Shown in pieces: positions 1 to 5,457 of a stretch of DNA of 10,441 nt. Below the pieces are notes generated by a model. It did no database searches. It saw only the letters and a list, made by a program, of their open reading frames with translations, and was not told the origin of the DNA. The DNA lies in contig JAFYNC010000051.1 in NCBI GenBank assembly GCA_017549905.1, positions 1 through 10,441 of the forward strand. Reading direction: 5' to 3'. The position numbers were made by a program, and so were the translations under genes. Source of the DNA: Clostridia bacterium. GTDB taxonomy: Bacteria; Bacillota; Clostridia; Oscillospirales; Acutalibacteraceae. How positions within the stretch are numbered: position 1 is the stretch's first letter; each line of letters opens with the position of its first letter.

Positions 1-632
1 CACCTGCGCTTTACGCCACATTGGCAGAGCGTGGCTTTTTCCCCGTGGGAAGCCTTACCACACTTCGTAAAATCGGCTCTATTTTACAAGGCCACCCAGA
101 CATGAAAAATATTCCGGGTGTTGATATGTCAACAGGCTCTTTAGGTCAAGGTATTTCAACTGCTGTTGGTATGGCGCTTTCTGCAAAACACTTTGGCAAC
201 GATTTCAAGGTTTACTCTGTTTTAGGTGACGGTGAAATTGAAGAAGGTCAGGTTTGGGAGGCTGCAATGTTTGCGGCTAATAAAGGACTTTCTAACCTTA
301 CAATTTTTGTTGATTATAATAATCTTCAGATTGACGGAACTATCGAAGAAGTAAATTCTGCATGTCCTATTGATAAAAAGTTTGAAGCATTTAATTGGCA
401 CGCTATTGTTATTGATGATGGCAATGATTTTGACCAAATTGAAGCCGCACTTAATGAAGCAATGACTATTGATAAGCCTGTTGCAATTATTGCTAAAACT
501 ATTAAAGGTAAGGGCGTTTCATATATGGAAAACCAAGTTGGTTGGCATGGTACTGCTCCTAATGATGAACTTTATGAGCAGGCAATGGCAGAACTCAACG
601 AAGAATTAACTAAGTTAGAGGAGGGCAAGTAA
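1..632 (+). CDS. Transketolase N-terminal subunit, 5'-truncated by window edge
   Basis: This is the thiamine-diphosphate-binding half of a split transketolase of the non-oxidative pentose phosphate pathway. It would act in the cytosol as a heteromer with the next gene product. The reading frame is already open at base 3 (P-A-L-Y-A-T-L-A-E-R-G), matching family sequence before any ATG, so the true start lies upstream of the window and the first in-frame ATG or alternative codon is not the start. Visible motifs are the segment HPDMKNIPGVDMSTGSLGQG and the ThDP/Mg signature, which begins GDGEIEEGQ (from base 225) and ends at the double Asn (bases 318-323). The C-terminal part contains KTIKGKGVSYMENQVGWHG, also typical of the subunit. 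The gene ends with TAA one base before the C-terminal subunit gene. The family assignment is firm. Whether the enzyme acts on sugar phosphates only or is a related transketolase-like pair cannot be settled from this fragment. Confidence 0.95.
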   Translation, partial: PALYATLAERGFFPVGSLTTLRKIGSILQGHPDMKNIPGVDMSTGSLGQGISTAVGMALSAKHFGNDFKVYSVLGDGEIEEGQVWEAAMFAANKGLSNLTIFVDYNNLQIDGTIEEVNSACPIDKKFEAFNWHAIVIDDGNDFDQIEAALNEAMTIDKPVAIIAKTIKGKGVSYMENQVGWHGTAPNDELYEQAMAELNEELTKLEEGK

Positions 633-633
633 A

Positions 634-1578
634 ATGTCAGATGTAAAAATGGTTGCTACACGTGTAGGTTTTGGTACTGCACTTAAAGAATTAGGCTATG
701 AAAGAGATGATTTCGTAGTATTAGACGCTGACCTTGCTGCCGCTACTCAAACAGGCGCATTTAAAAAGGAATTTCCTGATAGATTTTACAACTGCGGTAT
801 TGCAGAACAAAATATGGTAAGCATTGCTGCAGGTATAGCAGCTACAGGCAAAAAGGTTGTTTGCAGTTCTTTTGCTATGTTTGCTGCAGGTCGTGCTTTT
901 GAACAGGTGAGAAACTCGGTTGGTTATCCACATCTTAATGTAATTATCGGCGCTACACATGCCGGCATTTCTGTTGGTGAGGATGGCGCTACACATCAGT
1001 GTTGCGAGGATATTGCTTTAATGCGCACAATCCCGGGTATGACAATTATTAACCCTGCCGATGAAACAGAAGCAAGACTTGCTGTACATGCCGCTATGAA
1101 ACATGACGGCCCCGTATATATGCGATTTGGTCGTCTTGCAGTTCCTGTTGTTTTTGACGATGACTATAAGTTTGAGATCGGCAAGGGTGTTGAACTTAAA
1201 GAGGGTAATGATGTTACCATTGTTGCTACAGGTCTTATGGTTAACGAGGCACTACAGGCTCATGAACTATTAAAGGCAGAAGGTATTAATGCAAGAGTTA
1301 TTAATATTGCAACTATCAAACCTTTGGATACGGAAATTATATTAAAAGCTGCTAAAGAAACAGGCGCTATAGTTACTGCTGAAGAACATTCAGTTATTGG
1401 CGGTTTGGGCAGCGCGGTTAGTGAGTTCCTCTCTGAAGAATATCCCACACCTGTTGTAAAACTCGGCGTATATGATGTTTTTGGTCATTCGGGCGCCGCA
1501 CCAAAGCTTCTTGATGAGTTTGGACTCAGAGCTGTAAATATTGTAGAAAAGGCCAAAAAAGCAATTTCAATGAAATAA
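634..1578 (+). CDS. Transketolase C-terminal subunit
   Basis: This is the pyrimidine-binding plus C-terminal half of split transketolase (314 aa), the partner of the upstream subunit in transferring two-carbon ketol units between sugar phosphates. The motif NCGIAEQNM contains the conserved Glu (E58) that activates the ThDP aminopyrimidine ring. It is followed by SFAMFAAGRAFEQVRNS and ATHAGISVGEDGATHQ (H109, H121), which line the active site in the family. The C-terminal domain carries TAEEHSVIGGLGSAVSEFL. Length is normal for a stand-alone C subunit. The start ATG at 634 sits 8 bases after a strong AGGAGGG site (619-625) that lies inside the end of the N subunit gene, so the two are translationally linked and made in equal amounts. 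The related DXS and pyruvate dehydrogenase E1 beta families share the fold, but the split arrangement and motif wording fit transketolase best. Confidence 0.95.
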   Translation: MSDVKMVATRVGFGTALKELGYERDDFVVLDADLAAATQTGAFKKEFPDRFYNCGIAEQNMVSIAAGIAATGKKVVCSSFAMFAAGRAFEQVRNSVGYPHLNVIIGATHAGISVGEDGATHQCCEDIALMRTIPGMTIINPADETEARLAVHAAMKHDGPVYMRFGRLAVPVVFDDDYKFEIGKGVELKEGNDVTIVATGLMVNEALQAHELLKAEGINARVINIATIKPLDTEIILKAAKETGAIVTAEEHSVIGGLGSAVSEFLSEEYPTPVVKLGVYDVFGHSGAAPKLLDEFGLRAVNIVEKAKKAISMK

Positions 1579-1590
1579 ATTTTGCTTATA

Positions 1591-1622
1591 AAAAATGCAC
1601 CCTAAAAATAGGGTGCATTTTT
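1591..1622. terminator. Bidirectional intrinsic terminator between convergent operons
   Basis: A perfect 13-bp inverted repeat has arms 1591-1603 and 1610-1622 and a 6-base loop. Its core is TGCACCCT/AGGGTGCA. The arm ends are runs of A on the left and T on the right, so on each strand the hairpin ends in a U-tract. It sits in the 48-base gap between the stop of the transketolase C subunit gene (+) and the stop of the HAD gene (-), exactly where one shared terminator would serve both transcripts. Confidence 0.93.
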
Positions 1623-1626
1623 ATGC

Positions 1627-2307
1627 TTATAGTATTTTTTTAATATCATAAAGTGAAGCGATTTCAAAATTACTTTTATATTTGGATAAAAAGCAAGATG
1701 GATTAAACCAACAGGTATCAATAGATGAATTTATACCGCCTAAAATATCAGAGCTTTGACTATCGCCGATTATCAGCATTTTGCTTCGGTCTTTTTCTTC
1801 AATGTTATCAATAACATAATCAAAATATTCTTTTTCGGGTTTTTGATGTCCGGCTTGTTCAGAAACGAAAATTTTATCAAAATATGGCTTTAAACCTGAA
1901 TTTTCAATACGCTTAAACTGAGTGAGAGATAGACCATTAGTTGTGGCATATAACTTATAGCCTTTTTCCTTTAAATATTCTAAAATTTCGATTGCGCCGT
2001 CAATTTTAAAATATCCCTCAGAAAGATTCAAACAATAATCCTTTGAAATCGCGGCGGTGTCGGCTTCAAGATTATAAACCGAAAGAAAGGTTTTAAATCG
2101 GCCTTCAAAAATTTCGCTTTTTTCAATTTCACCGCGTTCAAAGCGCTCCCAATAATTACGGTTAATATCAGAATATGTTTTTACAGCTTTTTCATCATGT
2201 GGCAAACCATAACTTTGCAAAACTTTCTCAACTGCAACCTTTTCTGCCATATTAAAATCAAGCAGAGTATTATCAAGGTCTAAAAAAAGGGAAGTATATT
2301 TTCTCAA
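1627..2307 (-). CDS. HAD-superfamily phosphatase, YjjG-like nucleotidase
   Basis: This is a haloacid-dehalogenase-fold phosphohydrolase of subfamily IA (226 aa) with an alpha-helical cap. All four catalytic motifs are present: motif I DLDNTLLDF (nucleophile D10, acid/base D12), motif II TTNG (T123), motif III Lys in HQKPEKEYF (K156), and motif IV IGDSQSSDI (D182, D187). The combination resembles YjjG/YfnB proteins, which remove phosphate from (often non-canonical) pyrimidine nucleoside monophosphates; the substrate here is inferred from likeness only. The start must be the TTG at 2307. The first in-frame ATG lies after the catalytic Asps, and a stop (the end of the upstream gene) lies in frame just upstream with no ATG between. 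An AGGTGAT Shine-Dalgarno is correctly placed. It is the last gene of the minus-strand operon, 15 bases after the zinc-ribbon/DUF2628 gene, and ends at the shared terminator. Confidence 0.88.
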   Translation of the reverse strand: MRKYTSLFLDLDNTLLDFNMAEKVAVEKVLQSYGLPHDEKAVKTYSDINRNYWERFERGEIEKSEIFEGRFKTFLSVYNLEADTAAISKDYCLNLSEGYFKIDGAIEILEYLKEKGYKLYATTNGLSLTQFKRIENSGLKPYFDKIFVSEQAGHQKPEKEYFDYVIDNIEEKDRSKMLIIGDSQSSDILGGINSSIDTCWFNPSCFLSKYKSNFEIASLYDIKKIL

Positions 2308-2310
2308 AAA

Positions 2311-2317
2311 ATCACCT
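2311..2317 (-). promoter_or_regulatory. Ribosome binding site fixing a TTG start
   Basis: On the minus strand AGGTGAT precedes the TTG at 2307-2305 by three bases (five bases counted from the AGGTG core). It is complementary to the ATCACCT at the 3' end of 16S rRNA. Because no ATG lies between the upstream in-frame stop and the catalytic motif, this site decides the start of the HAD gene. Confidence 0.7.
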
Positions 2318-2322
2318 ATGTA

Positions 2323-3111
2323 TTAGAAAAATATTGAAAATAGAGCAGTAACAAAAGAAATCAAATATTCACTGCCAACCATAATTAAAATGCCAAGTGC
2401 TAACATACCCGAGGAAACACCGCCAATAGCGGTAATTCCGAACTGATAAAATCTGCTGTCTTTTTGACTGAATTTATAACCTCTTATTTTTTCAAGACAA
2501 TGTTTTTTATAAAAATAAAAACTAAAAATACCTGTAAAAATAGTAGTTACGAGTTTGACTATGCTTGAAAGAGTTGAGGCTAAAACTGTTAAGGTAGTTT
2601 CTATCGAATTAAGGTTTTCAAGTGCATAAATTGCAGAATTAAAATTACCGCTTAAAAATGCATTAACAATTGTATCAATAATGGTATTGGTATCATTAAA
2701 GGTTAAAATTGATAAAATTATATTTGTTAAAAAACCAACCCCGCAAAATATTAATGCAAATTTATACATCTTTCTATAGAAATACCAAAATGCAGCGCCA
2801 AAAGGTCCAAAAATTAAGCTTAGAATTGCAACAGGCCAACACCAAGAAATTTTAGAATTTGTAAGTTCCATTTTTTGAAATTTCGGCAAAATATCATTAG
2901 ATTTTTTGCCTATAAAAAGACTTAGTTCTTCTGCGGAAATTTCTTCAACACCGATATCGCCAAATGGGTTAGAATATTTAGAGTAATTAATGTTTTGTGC
3001 AGTATTTTCTTCTTTAATTTTTACATCAGAATCTAATTTGTTACCGCAGTTTTTGCAGTAATTATATTCCGGTTCGTTTTCTTGTTTACATTCTTTGCAA
3101 ATTTTATTCAT
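2323..3111 (-). CDS. Zinc-ribbon plus DUF2628-like multi-pass membrane protein
   Basis: Function is unknown. The 262-aa product starts with a four-Cys zinc ribbon (C5-x2-C8, C19-x2-C22, of the form CKECKQ...CKNCGNKL). A polar linker follows, then a DUF2628-type segment, PKFQKMELTNSKISWCW (about 76-92), leading into the hydrophobic stretch with FWYFYRKMYKFALIF. Further hydrophobic segments lie near 117-138, 175-200 and 226-261, so a zinc-binding head on the cytoplasmic side of a multi-pass membrane anchor is likely. The upstream neighbour shares the PKF-x-K...KISW-x-W core, the RK-x-YK segment and the YKKH motif after a membrane segment (here FYFYKKHCLEKI), so the two are paralogues with different N-terminal zinc modules. 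It begins 12 bases after the neighbour's stop with a GGTGA Shine-Dalgarno. Domain assignment is by eye. Family members are mostly annotated as hypothetical or zinc-ribbon proteins. Confidence 0.8.
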   Translation of the reverse strand: MNKICKECKQENEPEYNYCKNCGNKLDSDVKIKEENTAQNINYSKYSNPFGDIGVEEISAEELSLFIGKKSNDILPKFQKMELTNSKISWCWPVAILSLIFGPFGAAFWYFYRKMYKFALIFCGVGFLTNIILSILTFNDTNTIIDTIVNAFLSGNFNSAIYALENLNSIETTLTVLASTLSSIVKLVTTIFTGIFSFYFYKKHCLEKIRGYKFSQKDSRFYQFGITAIGGVSSGMLALGILIMVGSEYLISFVTALFSIFF

Positions 3112-3123
3112 ATAAATTCACCA

Positions 3124-3981
3124 TCATATAAGTGTCATAATTATAACGGGTATATACTCAAGTAAAAGTGAAGTAAGGAAAAACCAAAATATATTTACTC
3201 CGCCAAGTTTTCTGTACCCTAAATCTAAATCATCATTTTCACTTTTGATTTTTTTGATGCAGTCGATTGTATGTTTTTTATACCAATAGTCGCCGAAAAT
3301 TGCGCAAATAATGCGTATAATTAAGTTTAAAAACATACTGATAAGAGAAAAAATTAAAACCCAAGGTCCAATTTTTGTCATATTATCTGCTAATGTATTT
3401 GCCAACTCAAAATATGAATCATAACCTGCCAACCCTAAATTATTAATCGCTAAATTAAGGGGTATGGAGAAAATTGAAGCAATAATAGTGAGTAAAGCTG
3501 TGAAAAGACCTGTTTTATAAATTTTACGTGAAAACATCCAAGGAGCAGGAAATAGAAAAGCTGCCCAGTTCCAAGAAATTTTATTTTCTTTGTTCAGTTT
3601 TGTGAATTTTGGTATATACCTATGTGTGTTAGCCATAACAAATTTTTTAACATCAGTAGCAACAACGTTATCATCAAATTTGTAGTCAGCAGGAACGCCA
3701 CCAAGAAGGTCAAAAACTGTAAAACCATTTGAAATAAGGAAATCCGCATTGTTGACCTTTGTAGTGTTATTTTGGGAATATTCATTTTTCTTTTCCTCGA
3801 CAAATTCGCGTGAATATTCCTTATCAGTACCGTGCAATTCTTCTAAAGCACAGCGACCTAAAAGATTATAACAATCTCGGTGATGCGGTGCGCCACAAAC
3901 GGGACAGTATACAATATCATCATCGGTAAAAAAGTAAGATTTGCATCTCACACAACTAATGTCTTCAACTTTTTGGCTCAT
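3124..3981 (-). CDS. Prokaryotic RING-like finger fused to DUF2628-like membrane domain
   Basis: Function is unknown. The 285-aa product opens with a treble-clef/RING-like finger: C10-x2-C13, C26-x2-C29 (CPVCGAPHHRDCY), H34, C37 and C44. This is the pattern of the prokaryotic RING finger family 1. After a charged linker and a poorly defined stretch (about 78-120) comes the DUF2628 core, PKFTKLNKENKISWNWAAF (124-142), then PAPWMFSRKIYK and hydrophobic segments near 156-178, 205-230 and 263-285. The motif DYWYKKHTIDCIKKI after the second segment is shared with the next gene. Cytoplasmic zinc head and inner-membrane anchoring are inferred. The start ATG at 3981 overlaps the Nudix stop by four bases (ATGA), so translation is coupled. 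A ubiquitin-ligase role should not be inferred from the RING likeness; such fingers in bacteria may only bind protein or nucleic acid. Confidence 0.82.
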   Translation of the reverse strand: MSQKVEDISCVRCKSYFFTDDDIVYCPVCGAPHHRDCYNLLGRCALEELHGTDKEYSREFVEEKKNEYSQNNTTKVNNADFLISNGFTVFDLLGGVPADYKFDDNVVATDVKKFVMANTHRYIPKFTKLNKENKISWNWAAFLFPAPWMFSRKIYKTGLFTALLTIIASIFSIPLNLAINNLGLAGYDSYFELANTLADNMTKIGPWVLIFSLISMFLNLIIRIICAIFGDYWYKKHTIDCIKKIKSENDDLDLGYRKLGGVNIFWFFLTSLLLEYIPVIIMTLI

Positions 3982-4502
3982 GCTAATGCTTCCTTTATAG
4001 ACTTAATTTCGCAGAAAATTTTTGAAAAATATTCTGTTCCATAGTTATGAAATTCATTATTTTCAATCATTTTTTGAAGTTGTTCAGGGCTAACCCATTT
4101 AGCTTCTGCAACTTCACTTTTTTGTAGTTTTAATTCTGAAACCTTAATGTTTGTTTCAATAAACCAAACGTCAAGCAAAGAGTTTCTACGTTTAATTCTG
4201 AATAGTTTTTTTAGATTTGCTTTTTCACTTTTTATTCCAAGTTCTTCAAAAAGTTCGCGATTAGCCGCAGTAAAAGAATCTTCACCCGAAACTGCAGCTC
4301 CACCAGTGGCTGCCCATTCGCCAGGCATAAGTCTTTTTTTCTCAGAACGTCTTTGAATCAAAAAATTGCCTTCGGGTGACATAATCCATATATGAACAAC
4401 TAAGTGATATTCACCGTTTTTTAAATAGGTTTGACCTCTTAATGTGTGCTTACCCGTAGGAACACCATTTTCGTCAAGAATATCCCATTTTTCTGTTATC
4501 AT
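3978..4502 (-). CDS. Nudix hydrolase, isopentenyl-diphosphate isomerase-like subgroup
   Basis: This cytosolic hydrolase (174 aa) carries a perfect Nudix box G-x5-E-x7-REL-x-EE-x-G-I at residues 68-90 (REL at 82-84, Glu pair 86-87), which binds Mg2+ and cleaves compounds with nucleoside diphosphate linked to another group. The N-terminus (WDILDENGVPTGKHTLRG) and the segment PGEWAATGGAAVSGEDS resemble the YfcD/IPP-isomerase-like branch of the superfamily, many members of which have no known substrate. The start ATG at 4502 overlaps the stop of the beta-helix gene by four bases, and its own stop overlaps the next gene by four bases, so it is the middle of a tightly coupled trio. Proximity to a HAD phosphatase in the same operon would suit a house-cleaning role on nucleotides, but that is inference. 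A true IPP isomerase is less likely because the enzyme's active-site Cys motif is not seen. Confidence 0.92.
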   Translation of the reverse strand: MITEKWDILDENGVPTGKHTLRGQTYLKNGEYHLVVHIWIMSPEGNFLIQRRSEKKRLMPGEWAATGGAAVSGEDSFTAANRELFEELGIKSEKANLKKLFRIKRRNSLLDVWFIETNIKVSELKLQKSEVAEAKWVSPEQLQKMIENNEFHNYGTEYFSKIFCEIKSIKEALA

Positions 4503-5164
4503 CTTTTTAATACTACCTCTCCGGCTTTTTTATAAATACTGTTAGCGTTTACGTATCCTCTTACAGAAGAAAGGGGATAGATGTTTGAGTTTTTACCAAT
4601 AACGGTACCGGGATTTAGAACAGAACCGCAACCAACCTCAACATTATCGCCTAAAATTGCTCCAAATTTTTTAAGTCCGGTTTCAATAATTTTATCATCA
4701 AGTTTTACAGTAACTAAGGTTTTATCAGATTTAACATTTGAAGTTATAGAGCCGGCGCCCATATGTGAGTAACTGCCTAAAATTGAATCACCAACATAGT
4801 TATAATGGGGCACTTGAACATGTGAAATTAAAACAACATTTTTAAGTTCTGTAGAATTGCCTACAACACAGTTATCGCCAACAAAGGCATTGCCGCGAAT
4901 AAAAGCACAGTGACGAACTTCACTGTTTTCGCCAATAATGCAAGGACCCGTAATATGAGCTGTGGGGGCAATTTTTGCGCTTTTAGCAATCCAAATATTT
5001 TCGCCTTTAATTTCATATATACTACTATCTAAAGTGGGTCCTAAATTTTTAATAAAATCGCTTATTTTGGGTAATACCTCGTAACAAAGATTCACATCAT
5101 TAAACAAAGGTGCAACAAGAGTATTTTCAAGTGAAAACAATTCGCTAATGTTAAGTTTATGCAT
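4499..5164 (-). CDS. Left-handed beta-helix hexapeptide-repeat protein, GlmU C-domain-like
   Basis: This 221-aa protein consists of a short helical N-terminus (MHKLNISELFSLENTLVAPL) followed by hexapeptide repeats of the I/V-G-x-x-x-x type from about 55 to 205, such as IAPTAHITGPCIIGENSEV and FVGDNCVVGNSTELKNV. The stretch ELKNVVLISHVQVPHYNYVGDSILG...MGAGSIT is close in pattern to the acetyltransferase domain of GlmU, and H120 falls at the position of GlmU's catalytic His. There is no G-x-G-T-R-M nucleotidyltransferase domain, so database names such as UDP-GlcNAc pyrophosphorylase would be misleading. An acyl- or sugar-nucleotide-linked transferase is the best guess. The open frame can be read from a TTG at 5176, but ATG 5164 is preferred because GGAGG (5170-5174) sits 5 bases upstream of it and overlaps the TTG reading. 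It is the first gene of the minus-strand operon. Confidence 0.87.
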   Translation of the reverse strand: MHKLNISELFSLENTLVAPLFNDVNLCYEVLPKISDFIKNLGPTLDSSIYEIKGENIWIAKSAKIAPTAHITGPCIIGENSEVRHCAFIRGNAFVGDNCVVGNSTELKNVVLISHVQVPHYNYVGDSILGSYSHMGAGSITSNVKSDKTLVTVKLDDKIIETGLKKFGAILGDNVEVGCGSVLNPGTVIGKNSNIYPLSSVRGYVNANSIYKKAGEVVLKR

Positions 5165-5169
5165 AAAAG

Positions 5170-5174
5170 CCTCC
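5170..5174 (-). promoter_or_regulatory. Ribosome binding site for the beta-helix gene
   Basis: GGAGG on the minus strand, 5 bases before ATG 5164. It lies within the first codons that an upstream TTG start at 5176 would use, and no purine-rich site precedes that TTG, so the ATG is the better start. Confidence 0.8.
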
Positions 5175-5197
5175 AAATTAATAATAGAATTATTAAT

Positions 5198-5226
5198 ATT
5201 ATATCAGTTAATTAAAATTTTTTCAA
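5198..5226 (-). promoter_or_regulatory. Sigma-A-type promoter of the minus-strand operon
   Basis: On the minus strand TTGAAA (5226-5221), a 17-base spacer and a perfect TATAAT (5203-5198) form a near-consensus housekeeping promoter. Transcription would start about 5191 and give a leader of roughly 27 bases before ATG 5164, including the GGAGG site. It faces away from the SRP RNA promoter. Confidence 0.78.
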
Positions 5227-5244
5227 CAATTTATATCTTTACTA

Positions 5245-5273
5245 TTGTAAATTTTTTATAAATGTGTTAAACT
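5245..5273 (+). promoter_or_regulatory. Probable extended -10 promoter for the SRP RNA and dnaX operon
   Basis: TTGTAA (5245-5250), a 17-base spacer, and TAAACT (5268-5273) preceded by TG at the extended -10 position (5265-5266). Each hexamer matches consensus at four of six places. The predicted start is near 5280, about 13 bases before the outer SRP stem. The surrounding DNA is A/T-rich, so chance matches are possible. Confidence 0.5.
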
Positions 5274-5292
5274 AATAACAGTAATTTGCTTG

Positions 5293-5432
5293 TTGCGTAC
5301 TATAGTGTGCGAATGGGCGGGTCCTGTGCGACGGGACACTACGAACCATGTCAGGCGGGGAACCGAGCAGCATTAAGTAGTTTTTCCTGTGCGCCGCAGC
5401 AAATCGGCTCATTCGTACACTATAGTACGCAA
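5293..5432 (+). ncRNA. ffs: Small bacterial signal recognition particle RNA (4.5S-like)
   Basis: This RNA pairs with Ffh to deliver nascent membrane and secreted proteins to the translocase. The diagnostic helix 8 is clear: CGG (5356-5358), the GGAA tetraloop (5359-5362) and CCG (5363-5365), flanked by the conserved symmetric loop TCAGG (5351-5355) opposite AGCAG (5366-5370), then ATG/CAT pairing (5348-5350 with 5371-5373). A helix CTAC/GTAG (5339-5342 with 5377-5380) follows an asymmetric internal loop. GCGACGGGA pairs with TCCTGTGCGC through one wobble and one bulge. The molecule is closed by an outer duplex of about 23 pairs (5293-5315 with 5410-5432) containing a single G-U pair. No Alu-type domain with a UGUAA motif is visible, so this is the small form although longer than E. 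coli 4.5S RNA. Mature ends are inferred. Placement before dnaX-ybaB-recR matches Bacillus subtilis (scr). Confidence 0.93.
5293..5432 (+). repeat. Long inverted repeat forming the outer SRP RNA stem
   Basis: Arms 5293-5315 and 5410-5432 are complementary over 23 positions with one G-U wobble. Each arm also contains the self-complementary octamer ACTATAGT, so the arms share a short direct repeat. The right arm is followed by AATTTTATTA, a weak U-tract, so the stem may act as a leaky terminator. The duplex is also long enough to be an RNase III substrate. Both roles are inferred. Confidence 0.85.
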
Positions 5433-5445
5433 TTTTATTAATATC

Positions 5446-5454
5446 AGAGGTGAT
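5446..5454 (+). promoter_or_regulatory. Ribosome binding site fixing the dnaX start
   Basis: AGAGGTGAT lies just before ATG 5458. The open frame extends upstream to 5389, but that part runs through the SRP RNA and lacks family likeness, so this site and the ATG at 5458 mark the true start. Confidence 0.9.
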
Positions 5455-5457
5455 AGT

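Noticed and set aside
3124..3981. Ubiquitin-like ligase system from the RING-like finger
   Set aside because: No E1-, E2- or ubiquitin-like protein is encoded nearby, and prokaryotic RING family 1 fingers are not shown to be ligases by the motif alone.
5389..5457. N-terminal extension of dnaX by 23 codons
   Set aside because: This part is the 3' half of the SRP RNA. The family N-terminus and a strong Shine-Dalgarno mark ATG 5458.
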